Shown here: piece after piece, positions 1 through 9,883 of the stretch
How the letters are laid out: each line of letters opens with the position of its first letter
How positions within the stretch are numbered: the stretch's first letter is position 1
Origin: Dehalobacter sp.
GTDB taxonomy: Bacteria; Bacillota; Desulfitobacteriia; Desulfitobacteriales; Syntrophobotulaceae
Direction of reading: 5' to 3'
Assembly (NCBI GenBank): GCA_023667845.1
Contig: JAMPIU010000182.1
Span: 1-64,000, forward strand
DNA length: 64,000 nucleotides
The notes under the pieces: generated by a model
Database searches by the model: none
What the model saw: only the letters and a program-made list of their open reading frames with translations
What the model was told of the DNA's origin: nothing
Program-made: the position numbers and the translations under genes

Positions 1-2
1 AA

Positions 3-116
3 CACGTGGAATTAAGACTGTGTGACACACTTGCAAGTCTAGAAAATAATCACTTAAGGGTAAAAAGCATTACTGGCTGGGATTGGATTGTATCTAATAA
101 TTTATACGCAAATTAG
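3..116 (+). CDS. C-terminal end of an unidentified protein (partial)
   Basis: An open frame enters from the left edge and ends at TAG 114-116, giving 37 codons; the other two plus-strand frames stop within the first 25 bases. The peptide is mixed and protein-like, with a Trp-rich stretch near its end (GWDW). No family is recognisable. It could be the tail of a gene lying mostly outside the window or a chance open frame. Confidence 0.35.
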   Translation, partial: HVELRLCDTLASLENNHLRVKSITGWDWIVSNNLYAN

Positions 117-326
117 TATAATACATTGATAGAATAAATATACACATAGATAGTTAATTCCTGATATGCAGAGCTGCTTATTATCCCTATGATCAGTCTG
201 AGGGACACAGTTTCGCTGTGAGCGGAGCATTGTAATGAACATTGCATTTCTGATTTGACGGGAGAACGCCAGCTGTTCCATTTGCATAGAATATCCCACA
301 GACATTATTGAACTGGAGGAATCATC
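117..326 (+). promoter_or_regulatory. Intergenic leader before the P-loop gene
   Basis: A TATAAT hexamer lies at 117-122 without a convincing -35 partner. A small hairpin (CACAG-TTTCG-CTGTG) lies about 110 bases upstream of the next start codon. No known riboswitch core was recognised. The ribosome binding site of the next gene (GGAGGA) is at 315-320. Confidence 0.3.
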
Positions 327-1376
327 ATGGGGAACACAAGTGGGATTCGGCATTATTATATTGAGGCATTCACGCCTTACGGTTACGTATCGCTGCTGCC
401 TGAACTGCTAAAAGAAATTAAATATACATATCTTCTCACGGGCGGCCCGGGTACAGGAAAATCAACCATGATGAAGCTCATTGGCATCCAGATGATTGAC
501 CGTGGGAATGATGTTGATTATATCAGGTCGATCAGGGAAGCCGATTCAGTTGCCGGTCTGTATCTGCCCAAGCATAAAATATGCTTACTCGATAAGGATG
601 AATTTAACTGGCAGATAAATTTTTGCGGCCCGTACCACCGTGAAATTGATTTTTCTTCCTTCTGCCGCCAGAGCAGACTGGAAGAACACAGTCCTAAAAT
701 CAGTCAGCTGGGAGCAAGTCTTGCTGACATTGAGCAGGACATCATTGCCCAGCTCAGAAAAGACTATATGCCAAAAAAAGAAGAGGAATCTGAGGAATCT
801 GAGGAAGATAGCCACGCCTGTCAAAACAAAACCAGGAACCTGGACGCTGTCCTGTCTTTGGCCTGGGAAGGCGATCAGCAAGGTGATGATTCGCCGCATA
901 TTGATGAGATCACGCGAATCCTTTCCAGAATAAAAGCAAACAATCTGTCGTTCTATTTTCTCCATAGCCTTCAATTAGAAGGGTGGCTAAATCTTGCTCC
1001 AAGATATATTCGGGATTTTGACCGGATTTGCCTGGATGGTGAAGAGTCTGCTCACCTTCTGCGGGTACTGCTCGAAGAGGTTAAATGCCTGGGGCAGGCC
1101 ATGGAAATCATTGTTCATCCGCTAAAACCGTACACAATCGTCGGTTTGCTCTTTCCGGAAAAGAATCTGGCTGTCTGGAAAGGAAATCCCTGTCGGATTG
1201 AAGAGCAGGGTTTCCGGATGGGTCACAGTACGGAGCTGATAGCTATTCTCGAACAATACAGAAAGAACCGCCTCGAATTAAAAAATCTAATTAATGACTC
1301 CGTGAATTTCAGGGGATTGGACCATTTCCGCAGCGAGCTCCTGAGCAGTATTTTGACGGACCTCCATCAAGGATGA
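327..1376 (+). CDS. P-loop NTPase of unknown function (PRK06851-like)
   Basis: 349 residues starting at ATG 327 behind GGAGGA (315-320). A Walker A motif (GGPGTGKST) lies at about residues 39-47, preceded by a segment in which the chain RHYYIEAFTPYGYVSLL matches the N-terminal style of the clostridial/bacillar 'hypothetical ATPase' family PRK06851. Members of that family have about 360 residues, often with a second degenerate nucleotide-binding-like half. A strongly acidic, Lys/Glu/Ser-rich insert lies at about residues 148-162. No membrane segment is visible. The substrate is unknown; kinase- or ATPase-like activity is inferred from the P-loop only. It is about 70 bp upstream of uvrB on the same strand, but uvrB appears to have its own TATAAT element, so linkage is uncertain. 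Confidence 0.7.
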   Translation: MGNTSGIRHYYIEAFTPYGYVSLLPELLKEIKYTYLLTGGPGTGKSTMMKLIGIQMIDRGNDVDYIRSIREADSVAGLYLPKHKICLLDKDEFNWQINFCGPYHREIDFSSFCRQSRLEEHSPKISQLGASLADIEQDIIAQLRKDYMPKKEEESEESEEDSHACQNKTRNLDAVLSLAWEGDQQGDDSPHIDEITRILSRIKANNLSFYFLHSLQLEGWLNLAPRYIRDFDRICLDGEESAHLLRVLLEEVKCLGQAMEIIVHPLKPYTIVGLLFPEKNLAVWKGNPCRIEEQGFRMGHSTELIAILEQYRKNRLELKNLINDSVNFRGLDHFRSELLSSILTDLHQG

Positions 1377-1443
1377 AACAAAAATGCGGGAATGAGAACA
1401 AAATGATATAATAAATATACTGTCTTTGATGGAGGGATATTCT

Positions 1444-3495
1444 ATGGAATTTCGACTGCGGGCTCCTTATAGTCTTTCTGGAGATCAGCCCCAGGCAGTG
1501 GACAAGCTTACTGAAGGCGTTCTAGCCGGTAAAAAGCACCAAACGCTGCTTGGTGTTACCGGATCGGGTAAAACATTTACAATGGCCAGCATCATTGAAC
1601 GCATTCAAAAACCGACCCTGGTCTTTGCACACAATAAGACGCTGGCCGGACAGCTGTATTGCGAGTTTAAGGAATTTTTTCCGGAGAATGCGGTTGAATA
1701 TTTTGTCAGTTATTATGATTATTATCAGCCGGAAGCTTATGTTCCATCCAATGACCTCTACATTGAAAAAGACGCTTCAATCAATGAGGAAATAGAAAAA
1801 TTGCGGCACTCGGCCACAGCTGCGTTGTTTGAAAGAAGAGACGTCATTGTTATCGCAAGTGTTTCCTGTATCTATGGTATGGGCTCTCCGGATGAGTACC
1901 GGGATATGGTTCTGTCTTTGCGGCAGGGCCAGGAAATAGAACGCAATCAGATGCTGCGCAAGCTGGTTGAAATCCAGTACGACCGGAATGATACCGCCTT
2001 TTATCGTGGAACTTTCCGGGTAAGAGGGGATGTCGTCGAGGTATGTCCTGCTTCTACGGATGAAAAGGCAGTCCGGATTGAAATGTTCGGCGATGAAATT
2101 GAGCATCTTTATGAGGTGAATCTTCTGACCGGTGAAATCCTGGGAGAACGAAAACATATCTCGATTTTTCCAAACTCCCACTATGTGACCGAACGTGATA
2201 AATTAATGCTGGCAGCTGAAAATATTGAGCAGGAGCTTGAAGAGCGCCTGCAATATTTCCGTTCCAGGGAAAAGCTGCTGGAGGCTCAGCGCCTCGAACA
2301 GAGAACCCGCTACGATATTGAAATGCTTCGGGAGATGGAATTTTGCAACGGTATTGAAAATTATTCCAGGCATCTTACCTTCCGCAAACCAGGAGAAACA
2401 CCCTATACTTTGCTGCACTTTTTCCCGAAGGATTTCCTGATGTTCATTGATGAATCGCATCAGACTCTGCCGCAGGTCAGAGGCATGTTTGAGGGAGACC
2501 GTTCCAGGAAAAGCACGCTGGTGGAGCATGGTTTCCGCCTGCCCTCTGCCATGGATAACCGGCCGCTGCGTTTTTCTGAATTTGAAATAGTTGTACCCCA
2601 AAGGGTCTATGTCAGTGCGACTCCCGGACCATACGAAATGGAGCACTGCCGCGAGGTTGTCGAACAGATTATCCGGCCCACAGGTCTGATTGACCCGGAA
2701 ATCATTGTGAGGCCCACCCAGGGACAGATTGATGACCTGATCGGCGAGATCCGGCAGCGGATTGCCAGGGACGAAAGAATTCTCGTGACCACACTGACCA
2801 AGAGAATGTCCGAAGACCTGACAGACTATCTGAAACAGCTGAATATTAATGTCAGATATCTTCATTCTGATATTCAGACCCTTGAGAGGCTGGAAATCTT
2901 AAGAGAACTCCGTCTTGGAGAAATCGATGTGATTGTCGGGATTAACCTTTTAAGAGAAGGCCTTGATTTGCCTGAGGTATCGCTGGTGGCGATCCTTGAT
3001 GCTGATAAGGAAGGATTCTTAAGATCGGAAAGGTCTTTGATCCAGACTGTGGGCCGGGCGGCACGTAATGTCAACGGAAAAGTCATCATGTATGCGGACA
3101 ATATGACGGAATCCATGAAAGCCGCGATTGGTGAGACCAACCGTCGCCGAGCGATCCAGGAAGAATATAACAGAGCACACGGGATTATCCCGCAGACCAT
3201 TCGCAAGCAGATCTATCAAGTGCCTGAAGCGACGAAAGTTGCGGAGAAAAAGACGGCTTATGGGGAAAAAGGCGGCAAGTTAACACCTGAGGAACAGGAA
3301 AAAACCATTCAGGTCCTGGAAGAAGAGATGCTTAAGGCTGCCAGGGAACTGGATTTTGAACGCGCAGCTGACTTGAGGGATGCGATCATTGAACTGAAGG
3401 GAGAATATGCTGGTATGACACGGAGCAGCCGCTCTAAATCCGGCAAAAACTATTCTTCCGAGAAACAGAACAGATCCCGTAAAAAAAGAAGGTAA
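1444..3495 (+). CDS. uvrB: Excinuclease ABC subunit UvrB
   Basis: 683 residues. UvrB is the damage-verifying helicase-like subunit of nucleotide excision repair; it is loaded by UvrA and recruits UvrC. Visible: Walker A (GVTGSGKT) near the N-terminus, the tyrosine-rich beta-hairpin ([12 protein letters not shown]) that threads between DNA strands, the DESH Walker B motif, the helicase C-terminal half with QTVGRAARN, and a C-terminal UVR domain ([14 protein letters not shown]) that contacts UvrC. I chose ATG 1444 because GGAGGG at 1431-1436 is correctly spaced; an in-frame ATG at 1426 would overlap that site. A TATAAT element near 1406 suggests its own promoter. uvrA follows 144 bp downstream. 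Length is normal for the family with a basic C-terminal tail. Confidence 0.98.
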   Translation: MEFRLRAPYSLSGDQPQAVDKLTEGVLAGKKHQTLLGVTGSGKTFTMASIIERIQKPTLVFAHNKTLAGQLYCEFKEFFPENAVEYFVSYYDYYQPEAYVPSNDLYIEKDASINEEIEKLRHSATAALFERRDVIVIASVSCIYGMGSPDEYRDMVLSLRQGQEIERNQMLRKLVEIQYDRNDTAFYRGTFRVRGDVVEVCPASTDEKAVRIEMFGDEIEHLYEVNLLTGEILGERKHISIFPNSHYVTERDKLMLAAENIEQELEERLQYFRSREKLLEAQRLEQRTRYDIEMLREMEFCNGIENYSRHLTFRKPGETPYTLLHFFPKDFLMFIDESHQTLPQVRGMFEGDRSRKSTLVEHGFRLPSAMDNRPLRFSEFEIVVPQRVYVSATPGPYEMEHCREVVEQIIRPTGLIDPEIIVRPTQGQIDDLIGEIRQRIARDERILVTTLTKRMSEDLTDYLKQLNINVRYLHSDIQTLERLEILRELRLGEIDVIVGINLLREGLDLPEVSLVAILDADKEGFLRSERSLIQTVGRAARNVNGKVIMYADNMTESMKAAIGETNRRRAIQEEYNRAHGIIPQTIRKQIYQVPEATKVAEKKTAYGEKGGKLTPEEQEKTIQVLEEEMLKAARELDFERAADLRDAIIELKGEYAGMTRSSRSKSGKNYSSEKQNRSRKKRR

Positions 3496-3502
3496 ATGAA
3501 TG

Positions 3503-3516
3503 CGAACAAATGTTCC
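3503..3516. promoter_or_regulatory. LexA/DinR (SOS) operator candidate
   Basis: CGAACAAATGTTCC fits the Gram-positive SOS box (CGAAC-N4-GTTCG) in 13 of 14 outer/inner positions. It sits 8 bp after the uvrB stop and about 124 bp before uvrA, upstream of a TATAGT-like -10 at 3556-3561. UvrA is a classic SOS gene in Firmicutes, so DNA-damage control of uvrA is likely. Its distance from the putative promoter is a little large. Confidence 0.6.
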
Positions 3517-3639
3517 TTTTTGCTGTTTTTTGGTGTAAGATAAGATCGTGGCAATTATAGTAGAATAGATGTTAAATAAGGAATAGAATCAAGCAAAAAT
3601 ATAGCCTTATCATCTTTAGAAGCCTTATGGAGGAAATGT

Positions 3640-6462
3640 ATGACCCAGGATTATATCAAGGTACGGGGCGCCCGTGTCCATAACCTCAAAAACATTGATG
3701 TCGATATTCCGCGGGATAAGCTCGTTGTTATTACCGGCCTGTCCGGTTCAGGAAAATCATCTCTAGCTTTTGACACCATTTACGCTGAAGGCCAAAGACG
3801 CTATGTTGAGTCCCTTTCAGCTTATGCCCGCCAGTTTCTGGGCCAGATGGACAAACCGGATGTCGATTATATTGAAGGACTATCACCCGCAATCTCCATT
3901 GATCAGAAGACGACCAGCCGCAACCCGCGATCAACTGTAGGAACGGTAACAGAAATCTATGATTATCTCAGACTGCTTTATGCAAGGGTCGGCCATCCGC
4001 ATTGTCCGAACTGCGGCAAAGAGATCAGTCAGCAGACCGTTCAACAGATGGTCGATCAATTGCTGACCTATCCGGAGAAAAGCCGTCTGCAGATTCTGGC
4101 ACCGGTAATCAAAGGGAAAAAAGGAGAGCACGTCCGGACACTCGAACAGGTCAGAAAAAGTGGCTACGTCCGGGTGAGGGTGGACGGAGAAGTCAGAGAC
4201 CTCAGTGAGGAAATACTTCTCGAAAAAAACAAAAAGCACTCCATTGATGTGGTTGTCGACAGAATTTCCCTGAAGCCCGACAGCACCGCCCGGCTCGCCG
4301 ACTCAATCGAGACTGCGCTAAAGCTCGCCGAAGGCACGGTCCTGGTCGACATCGCGGGTCGGGAAGAGATTCTGTTCAGCGAAAACTTTGCGTGCCCGGA
4401 CTGCGGAATTGCAATCGACGAGATTGCTCCAAGACTATTTTCCTTCAACAGCCCATTCGGGGCCTGTCCGTCGTGTACCGGACTCGGAGCGAATCTGGAA
4501 GCAGATATCGATCTGATTATCCCTGACCGCAGCAAGTCGATCAATGAAGGTGCAATCGTGCCGTGGGCGAAATCGAGTTCGAGCTATTATCCTGCCCTGC
4601 TGCAGGGGCTGGCCGAAAAATTCGGCTTCAGTCTGGACTGCCCGGTGAAAGATCTGACACCGGAGCAGTGGCAGGCCCTGGTCTATGGCTCTGATTCACC
4701 GATTAAATTCAGTTACTACAATGTCTTTGATGAATTAAAATATTGGAAAGCGCCTTTTGAAGGACTGGTGCCGTATTTTAACCGCCGATATAAGGAATCG
4801 ACCTCGGACTATGTCCGGAATGAAATAGAAGGTCTGATGACAGAGAAACCGTGCCCGGCCTGTCAGGGCAAGAGGCTGAAACCGGAAGCGCTGGCTGTAA
4901 AGATTAATCGTTTATCTATCTATGAGCTGACCCGGCTTACCGTGATGGAGTCCCTGGACTTTTTTAAAAAGATCGTTCTAAGTGAAAAGGAACAGATGAT
5001 TGCGCGTCAGGTTTTGAAAGAAATCAAAGAAAGGCTTGGTTTTCTTGTTAATGTCGGGCTGGACTACCTGACGCTGGATCGTGCCGCCGGGACACTTTCA
5101 GGCGGGGAGGCCCAGAGGATCCGTCTGGCCACGCAGATTGGTTCGAGTCTCACCGGCGTGCTGTATGTGCTGGATGAGCCAAGCATCGGTCTGCACCAGC
5201 GCGATAACGCTAAACTGCTGGACACGTTGAAAAAACTGCGGGACTTGGGGAACACGCTTTTGGTCGTGGAACATGATGAGGATACGCTTTTGGAGGCCGA
5301 CCATATCATTGATATCGGCCCTGGTGCCGGAGCCCATGGGGGGCATATTGTGGCGCAGGGAGATCTGGAAGCGATCAAGGCGTGTGAAGCTTCGATTACC
5401 GGGCAGTATCAGACCGGTCGAAAAAAGATTGAAGTCCCGGCTGAACGCCGTCGGCCGAACGGAAAATGGCTTGAAGTAATCGGCGCAGCCCAGAACAACC
5501 TGAAACAGCTCCATGCCAAATTCCCATTGGGTGTGATGACTTGTGTAACAGGCGTGTCCGGATCGGGCAAAAGCACGCTGGTCAACGAAATATTATTCAA
5601 AGGGCTTCAGATGGAGCTCAAAATCAGCAGCAAAATCCGTCCCGGGGCTTACCAAGAGCTCAAAGGACTGGAGTATGTCGACAAGGTTATCGACATTGAT
5701 CAGTCTCCGATCGGGCGTACACCGCGATCCAATCCGGCCACGTACACCGGGCTATTTGATTTTATCCGGGACCTCTTTTCTCAGACGCCGGAAGCGAAAA
5801 TCAGAGGCTATAAACAAGGCCGGTTCAGCTTCAATGTCAAAGGCGGACGCTGTGAGGCATGCCGGGGAGACGGAATCATAAAAATCGAAATGCATTTTCT
5901 TCCGGATGTCTATGTGCCGTGTGAGGTATGCCGCGGGCAGCGTTATAACCGTGAGACCCTGGAGGTAAGCTTTAAAGGAAAAAATATTGCGGAGATCCTC
6001 GACATGACGGTTGCTGAAGCGGTTGAATTTTTCGCGGCTGTACCTCGGATTGCTCGGAAACTGCAGACCCTGCAGGATGTTGGCTTAGGCTACATCAAGC
6101 TTGGGCAGCCGGCTACGACCCTTTCCGGGGGAGAGGCCCAGCGCGTTAAGTTGGCCACGGAGCTCAGCCGCCGCAGTACGGGGAAAACGCTGTATATTTT
6201 GGATGAACCGACGACCGGTCTGCACGTTGCCGATGTGGATAAACTGTTAAAGGTCTTACAGCGCCTCGTTGAGGCGGGCGATTCCGTTTTGATCATTGAG
6301 CACAATCTGGACGTGATTAAAACCGCCGATTATATCATCGACCTCGGTCCGGAAGGCGGCAGCCGGGGAGGCGAGATTGTCGCAATTGGTACGCCCGAGG
6401 AAATCGCCGCGGTTCCGGCATCATATACAGGACAGTTTTTAGGAAAACATCTGGGAATTTAG
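3640..6462 (+). CDS. uvrA: Excinuclease ABC subunit UvrA
   Basis: 940 residues, the usual length. UvrA is the dimeric ABC-type ATPase that recognises DNA lesions and loads UvrB. Visible: N-terminal Walker A ([12 protein letters not shown]), first zinc-finger cysteines around CPNCG, a second pair of CxxC motifs before and after the [12 protein letters not shown] segment, two ABC signatures (LSGGEAQR), the second Walker A ([10 protein letters not shown]), and the C-terminal zinc module (CEACRGDG ... CEVC). ATG 3640 follows GGAGGA at 3629-3634. It forms a repair pair with uvrB, and a hairpin terminator follows at 6492. Confidence 0.98.
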   Translation: MTQDYIKVRGARVHNLKNIDVDIPRDKLVVITGLSGSGKSSLAFDTIYAEGQRRYVESLSAYARQFLGQMDKPDVDYIEGLSPAISIDQKTTSRNPRSTVGTVTEIYDYLRLLYARVGHPHCPNCGKEISQQTVQQMVDQLLTYPEKSRLQILAPVIKGKKGEHVRTLEQVRKSGYVRVRVDGEVRDLSEEILLEKNKKHSIDVVVDRISLKPDSTARLADSIETALKLAEGTVLVDIAGREEILFSENFACPDCGIAIDEIAPRLFSFNSPFGACPSCTGLGANLEADIDLIIPDRSKSINEGAIVPWAKSSSSYYPALLQGLAEKFGFSLDCPVKDLTPEQWQALVYGSDSPIKFSYYNVFDELKYWKAPFEGLVPYFNRRYKESTSDYVRNEIEGLMTEKPCPACQGKRLKPEALAVKINRLSIYELTRLTVMESLDFFKKIVLSEKEQMIARQVLKEIKERLGFLVNVGLDYLTLDRAAGTLSGGEAQRIRLATQIGSSLTGVLYVLDEPSIGLHQRDNAKLLDTLKKLRDLGNTLLVVEHDEDTLLEADHIIDIGPGAGAHGGHIVAQGDLEAIKACEASITGQYQTGRKKIEVPAERRRPNGKWLEVIGAAQNNLKQLHAKFPLGVMTCVTGVSGSGKSTLVNEILFKGLQMELKISSKIRPGAYQELKGLEYVDKVIDIDQSPIGRTPRSNPATYTGLFDFIRDLFSQTPEAKIRGYKQGRFSFNVKGGRCEACRGDGIIKIEMHFLPDVYVPCEVCRGQRYNRETLEVSFKGKNIAEILDMTVAEAVEFFAAVPRIARKLQTLQDVGLGYIKLGQPATTLSGGEAQRVKLATELSRRSTGKTLYILDEPTTGLHVADVDKLLKVLQRLVEAGDSVLIIEHNLDVIKTADYIIDLGPEGGSRGGEIVAIGTPEEIAAVPASYTGQFLGKHLGI

Positions 6463-6491
6463 GACAATGGGTTAAATTCATTAATTTTTAC

Positions 6492-6526
6492 AAGCTGATG
6501 TCGTTTTATACGGTATCAGCTTTTAT
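6492..6526 (+). terminator. Intrinsic terminator after uvrA
   Basis: A 12-bp stem (6492-6503 pairing with 6511-6522, two G-U pairs, loop TTTTATA) is followed by TTTT. It lies 30 bp after the uvrA stop and before panB. Confidence 0.7.
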
Positions 6527-6670
6527 GATTTTTCGACAATGTCATTAATTGGTGTACTCCCCTTGTGGAAAAGTGTCGGCAGGGGGTAGACAATTGAAGG
6601 CAGATGGTATATATTATATTGTAAATAATTTTAAGGAATCGTTCCTATATTTTTTGGAGGGAAAGAGAAA

Positions 6671-7513
6671 ATGCGATCGAAAGTCAACATCAATGCGTTG
6701 CAGAACAAAGTGAATTTAAGTGAAAAAATTACCATGCTCACGTGCTATGACTATCCAATGGCCCTTCTTGAAGAGAAGGCTGGTATCGATATTATACTTG
6801 TCGGAGATTCTATGGCGATGACCGTTCTGGGAGAAGAAACAACCCTGGGCATGGATCTGGATACCATGGTCACACATGCTAAGGCAGTCCGTAAAGGTGC
6901 ACCCACGGCGTACTTAGTCGGCGATATGCCTTACATGACCTATCAGATCAGCAAAAAAGAAGCCATTCGCAATGCAAGCCGTTTTATGGCAGAGGCTGGC
7001 TGCGATGCTGTCAAGCTGGAAGGCGGATCCAATATGGCGGATACCGTCGAAGCTATGGTCAAAGCGACCATTCCTGTCATGGGACATCTTGGCTTAACTC
7101 CGCAATCGATGGCTCAATTAGGTGGATTCAAATCCCAGGGACGCGATTGTGCAGGCGCCTTAAAGATTATTGAAGATGCCAGGATTCTTGAGGAAGCCGG
7201 TATTAGCCTGTTACTGCTGGAAGCTATTCCGCCTGAAGTCGGCAAGATTGTTACTGAAAGAGCAAATATCCCGGTTATTGGGATCGGAGCAGGTCCATAT
7301 GTTCATGGACAGCTGATGATCGTCCACGATGCGCTGGGTTTCTTTGACGCTTTCACCCCCAAATTTGTCAAGAAGTATGTGAATCTGAATTCGATCATCT
7401 TGGATGCTTTGGAAAGCTACAAGAATGATGTAGTTGGGGAACAGTATCCGGAAGACGGGCATAATTATAACTTTATGAATGGGGAATTGGAAAAGCTTCT
7501 CAGGCAAGCATAA
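6671..7513 (+). CDS. panB: 3-methyl-2-oxobutanoate hydroxymethyltransferase
   Basis: 280 residues, typical length. PanB transfers a hydroxymethyl group from 5,10-methylene-THF to 2-oxoisovalerate, the first committed step to pantothenate and CoA. Visible: the Mg-binding GDSMAMTVLG motif, MVTHAKAV, the VKLEGG strand, GHLGLTPQS, the LLEAIPPE segment containing the proposed catalytic Glu, and GIGAGPYVHGQ. The GDS loop and following segment (EETTLGMDLDTM) diverge mildly from the common LGYDSTLPVT form. ATG 6671 follows GGAGGG about 8 bp upstream. No panC, panD or ketopantoate reductase is adjacent, so the gene stands alone between two terminators. Confidence 0.93.
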   Translation: MRSKVNINALQNKVNLSEKITMLTCYDYPMALLEEKAGIDIILVGDSMAMTVLGEETTLGMDLDTMVTHAKAVRKGAPTAYLVGDMPYMTYQISKKEAIRNASRFMAEAGCDAVKLEGGSNMADTVEAMVKATIPVMGHLGLTPQSMAQLGGFKSQGRDCAGALKIIEDARILEEAGISLLLLEAIPPEVGKIVTERANIPVIGIGAGPYVHGQLMIVHDALGFFDAFTPKFVKKYVNLNSIILDALESYKNDVVGEQYPEDGHNYNFMNGELEKLLRQA

Positions 7514-7546
7514 AAATCATACAGTAATATGAAGGTTTAATTTTAG

Positions 7547-7580
7547 ATACTGCTGACAACCGTTGTTGGCAGTATTTTTG
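7547..7580 (+). terminator. Intrinsic terminator after panB
   Basis: A 14-bp stem with two G-U pairs (7547-7560 with 7562-7575; the real loop must open a few inner pairs) is followed by TTTTTG. It separates panB from the convergent ABC-2 permease gene ending at 7604. Confidence 0.75.
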
Positions 7581-7603
7581 TTTCTTCAGTACAAACAAAT
7601 GAA

Positions 7604-8749
7604 TTACACGAATTTCTGGATATTGTTTTCCCTGGCGAACCGGTACACTGCAATTAGGAAGAAAGCCACGGCAAAAGCAATCAAGATAGCAATATTCATC
7701 AGGATTTCCGACAGACTGCTGCCGGACTGCATTTTTTGAATCGCATCCAAAGCCCACCATTGCGGCATAAAGTGGGCGATTTTCTGCATGGTTTCGGGCA
7801 TCAGGCTAACCGGCCAGAAACATCCTCCCAGCATGCAGGTCGGCGTCAGGATAAGCGTAGAAAGCGTGCCTGCCATGTAGGACGAACTGGAAAACGCTGT
7901 TGTAATAAGTCCGATCCCGATTGAAACAAGGCCGAACAGCAGAAGGATAAAGAACAGAAGGATTGCAGGCACATAGGTTTCAATACGGAACAGATATTGT
8001 AAAGCCACGATGATAAAGAGTGTTTGAACGGTAACGATGATCAGGCTGCTTAGCGCATTTGCACTGAGATATTCCTTTGGCGATACGGGACTCGCACAAA
8101 TTCTGTGATAGGTCCTGGTTTTTTTTTCATTCAGGATAGCATGAGATGTCAAGCCTGCTCCGAGCATTACAAACATCAGCAGGAAGCCGAAGCTTGTCAG
8201 GGTAATATCCTTGCTGACACTTTCGTCCTGCAGTTCGACAGCAGATACCTGGAGCGGATGGCTGCTGTATTCCTGAAACAGTCCCCGGAAAGCTGTCTCG
8301 TCCCCGCCGGCAGCGGCAGCCAGATCTTTCAGATTCCGGGTCTGCAGATTAAAAAACTGCTCCAGCCAGGCCGTTGTATCCTGTCCCTTTAACGAGATGA
8401 TTTTGATTGCTGCCGGAGAGCCGGCAACAATACTTTTTTCATATCCACCGGGGATGATGATAGCTGCCTCCAGGGTTTGATCCAGAAGGTTGTTTTTTAT
8501 TTCTGTTTCTTGGAGGGGAGTAAGCGTATAGTTTCCCGCTTTAGCAGTTTCCTGGACAAGGTAGGCGGAAAGGGCAGTTTGGTCTTTGTCAATCAGCCCG
8601 ATTTGGACGGGTTCTGACTTGGCCCCGCTGTAGATCGCCAGTGCAAAGACAATACCGAGCAGCGGAAGAAGCAGATAGACAATATAATTCCCCTTTTTTC
8701 TAAAGGTGACCTTTAAGGTGTTCCGGACTAAAAATAGAATGTTTTTCAT
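7604..8749 (-). CDS. ABC-2 type transporter permease
   Basis: 381 residues. One N-terminal transmembrane helix (about 18-40) is followed by a large extracytoplasmic domain (about 45-180), then a cluster of five hydrophobic helices (about 185-370), the architecture of ABC2_membrane_3 (YhgE/YhhJ/DrrB-like) exporters. A loop resembling TSHAILNEKKTRTYHRICASP matches the conserved coupling region of ABC-2 permeases. It starts at ATG 8749, overlapping no residues but directly abutting the stop of the upstream permease, with AAAGGAGG upstream, so translation is coupled. It probably forms a heterodimeric channel with the neighbouring permease, driven by the ATPase encoded at 9884-10822. Substrate unknown; drugs, peptides or lipids are typical. 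Confidence 0.88.
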   Translation of the reverse strand: MKNILFLVRNTLKVTFRKKGNYIVYLLLPLLGIVFALAIYSGAKSEPVQIGLIDKDQTALSAYLVQETAKAGNYTLTPLQETEIKNNLLDQTLEAAIIIPGGYEKSIVAGSPAAIKIISLKGQDTTAWLEQFFNLQTRNLKDLAAAAGGDETAFRGLFQEYSSHPLQVSAVELQDESVSKDITLTSFGFLLMFVMLGAGLTSHAILNEKKTRTYHRICASPVSPKEYLSANALSSLIIVTVQTLFIIVALQYLFRIETYVPAILLFFILLLFGLVSIGIGLITTAFSSSSYMAGTLSTLILTPTCMLGGCFWPVSLMPETMQKIAHFMPQWWALDAIQKMQSGSSLSEILMNIAILIAFAVAFFLIAVYRFARENNIQKFV

Positions 8750-9874
8750 TCAGACCGCCTCCTTTCTGGATAGGAATGCTGAGACCATTAGAAATGTCGC
8801 GGCGACAGCCAGATTGATCAGAATAGCAGGAAGCATGATCGTATAGTCCTGATCATAGATCAATCTGAAAATTGCCTCATTTGTCCACTTAAGCGGAGAT
8901 AGCGCAGTGATGGCAGTGAGTGGACCATTCAGCGAGGATAACGGGACATACCCGCCGCCGAGGAAAGCAATAATTGGGATCAGAACATTTAGACAAGCGG
9001 CACCTGTACCGTCATTGCGAATCAGGTAAGCAATTCCCGTACCCAGACTGATTGCCAGAACAGCTTCAGAGAAAATGATCAGCAGGACCGATAGCAGGTC
9101 TGATCCCCAGTACACTTTAAAGAAAAGCGAGCTAAACAGAAGAACGACCGCTGCCTGCACGATGGTTACCAGGAGGCCGCCGAGGGTTTTGCCTGTGAGC
9201 AGTTCGATTTTGGTGACAGGACTGCTAAGTATCCGGTTGCCGGTTTTAAAATTCTGTTCATTTTTAACAGACCAGAATCCGGTCAGCGAAGCGTACAGTA
9301 AAAAAAGTGTCAGCATGGTTACCGCGTAGTAATCCAGTGAACCGGGTTCTCTTTTTTTGTCTATGGATTCGGACTGAACATAATCTTCTTCAGGACTAGC
9401 CATAATGCCCGCTAATGCAGAAGGATTTGTTTGGGCAATCAGCTTAACGGCATCATATCTGGCGGCAAACACTTTAACGGATGATTCAACGAGATTGGCC
9501 TCAAAGTTAAAACGCGCATTTTTGTAGACGTGAATTTCCGGGGGGGCGCTCGTCAGCAAAATAAAACAGGAATACCGGTCATTTCTAATACTGCTTAGAC
9601 CTTCCTCTGGGTTTGTCGTTTCGGTAAAAGTAATTCCCAGCTGTTTCTGCAGCTCCTCCTGAAAGGAATGAAAACTTTCGGTAAGTGCCGGATCTCCTTG
9701 AACAGAATAAAGGACACGTATATCGTCCAATACAATATCATTGGAAAATACACCGGAAAAGGCCGTACCCAGGATGACAATCAAGACAATCGGGAAAAGG
9801 ACCATCATAATATTCGCTTTGGAATCCCGAATGTTCTGTTTGAATTCCTTTAAAATAATATGAATAATTCTCAT
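8750..9874 (-). CDS. ABC-2 type transporter permease
   Basis: 374 residues from ATG 9874 (AGGTGG is 5 bp upstream); a GTG at 9883, directly after the ATPase stop codon, is an alternative start adding three residues. Same layout as the downstream permease: a TM helix at about 20-42, an external domain, then five TM helices in the C-terminal half; the coupling segment around KNEQNFKTGNRILSSPVTK is recognisable. The two permeases are paralogous in layout but clearly diverged, consistent with a heterodimer. The three transporter genes are packed without gaps, indicating one transcript. Confidence 0.88.
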   Translation of the reverse strand: MRIIHIILKEFKQNIRDSKANIMMVLFPIVLIVILGTAFSGVFSNDIVLDDIRVLYSVQGDPALTESFHSFQEELQKQLGITFTETTNPEEGLSSIRNDRYSCFILLTSAPPEIHVYKNARFNFEANLVESSVKVFAARYDAVKLIAQTNPSALAGIMASPEEDYVQSESIDKKREPGSLDYYAVTMLTLFLLYASLTGFWSVKNEQNFKTGNRILSSPVTKIELLTGKTLGGLLVTIVQAAVVLLFSSLFFKVYWGSDLLSVLLIIFSEAVLAISLGTGIAYLIRNDGTGAACLNVLIPIIAFLGGGYVPLSSLNGPLTAITALSPLKWTNEAIFRLIYDQDYTIMLPAILINLAVAATFLMVSAFLSRKEAV

Positions 9875-9883
9875 GGCAGCCAC

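Noticed and set aside
102-353. Minus-strand protein of 83 residues at the left edge
   Set aside because: Overlaps the strong plus-strand gene start, lacks a ribosome site and has a low-complexity composition.
3019-3219. Frames antisense to uvrB, uvrA and other genes
   Set aside because: These are shadows of the conserved genes: no ribosome sites, no domains, and fully overlapped.
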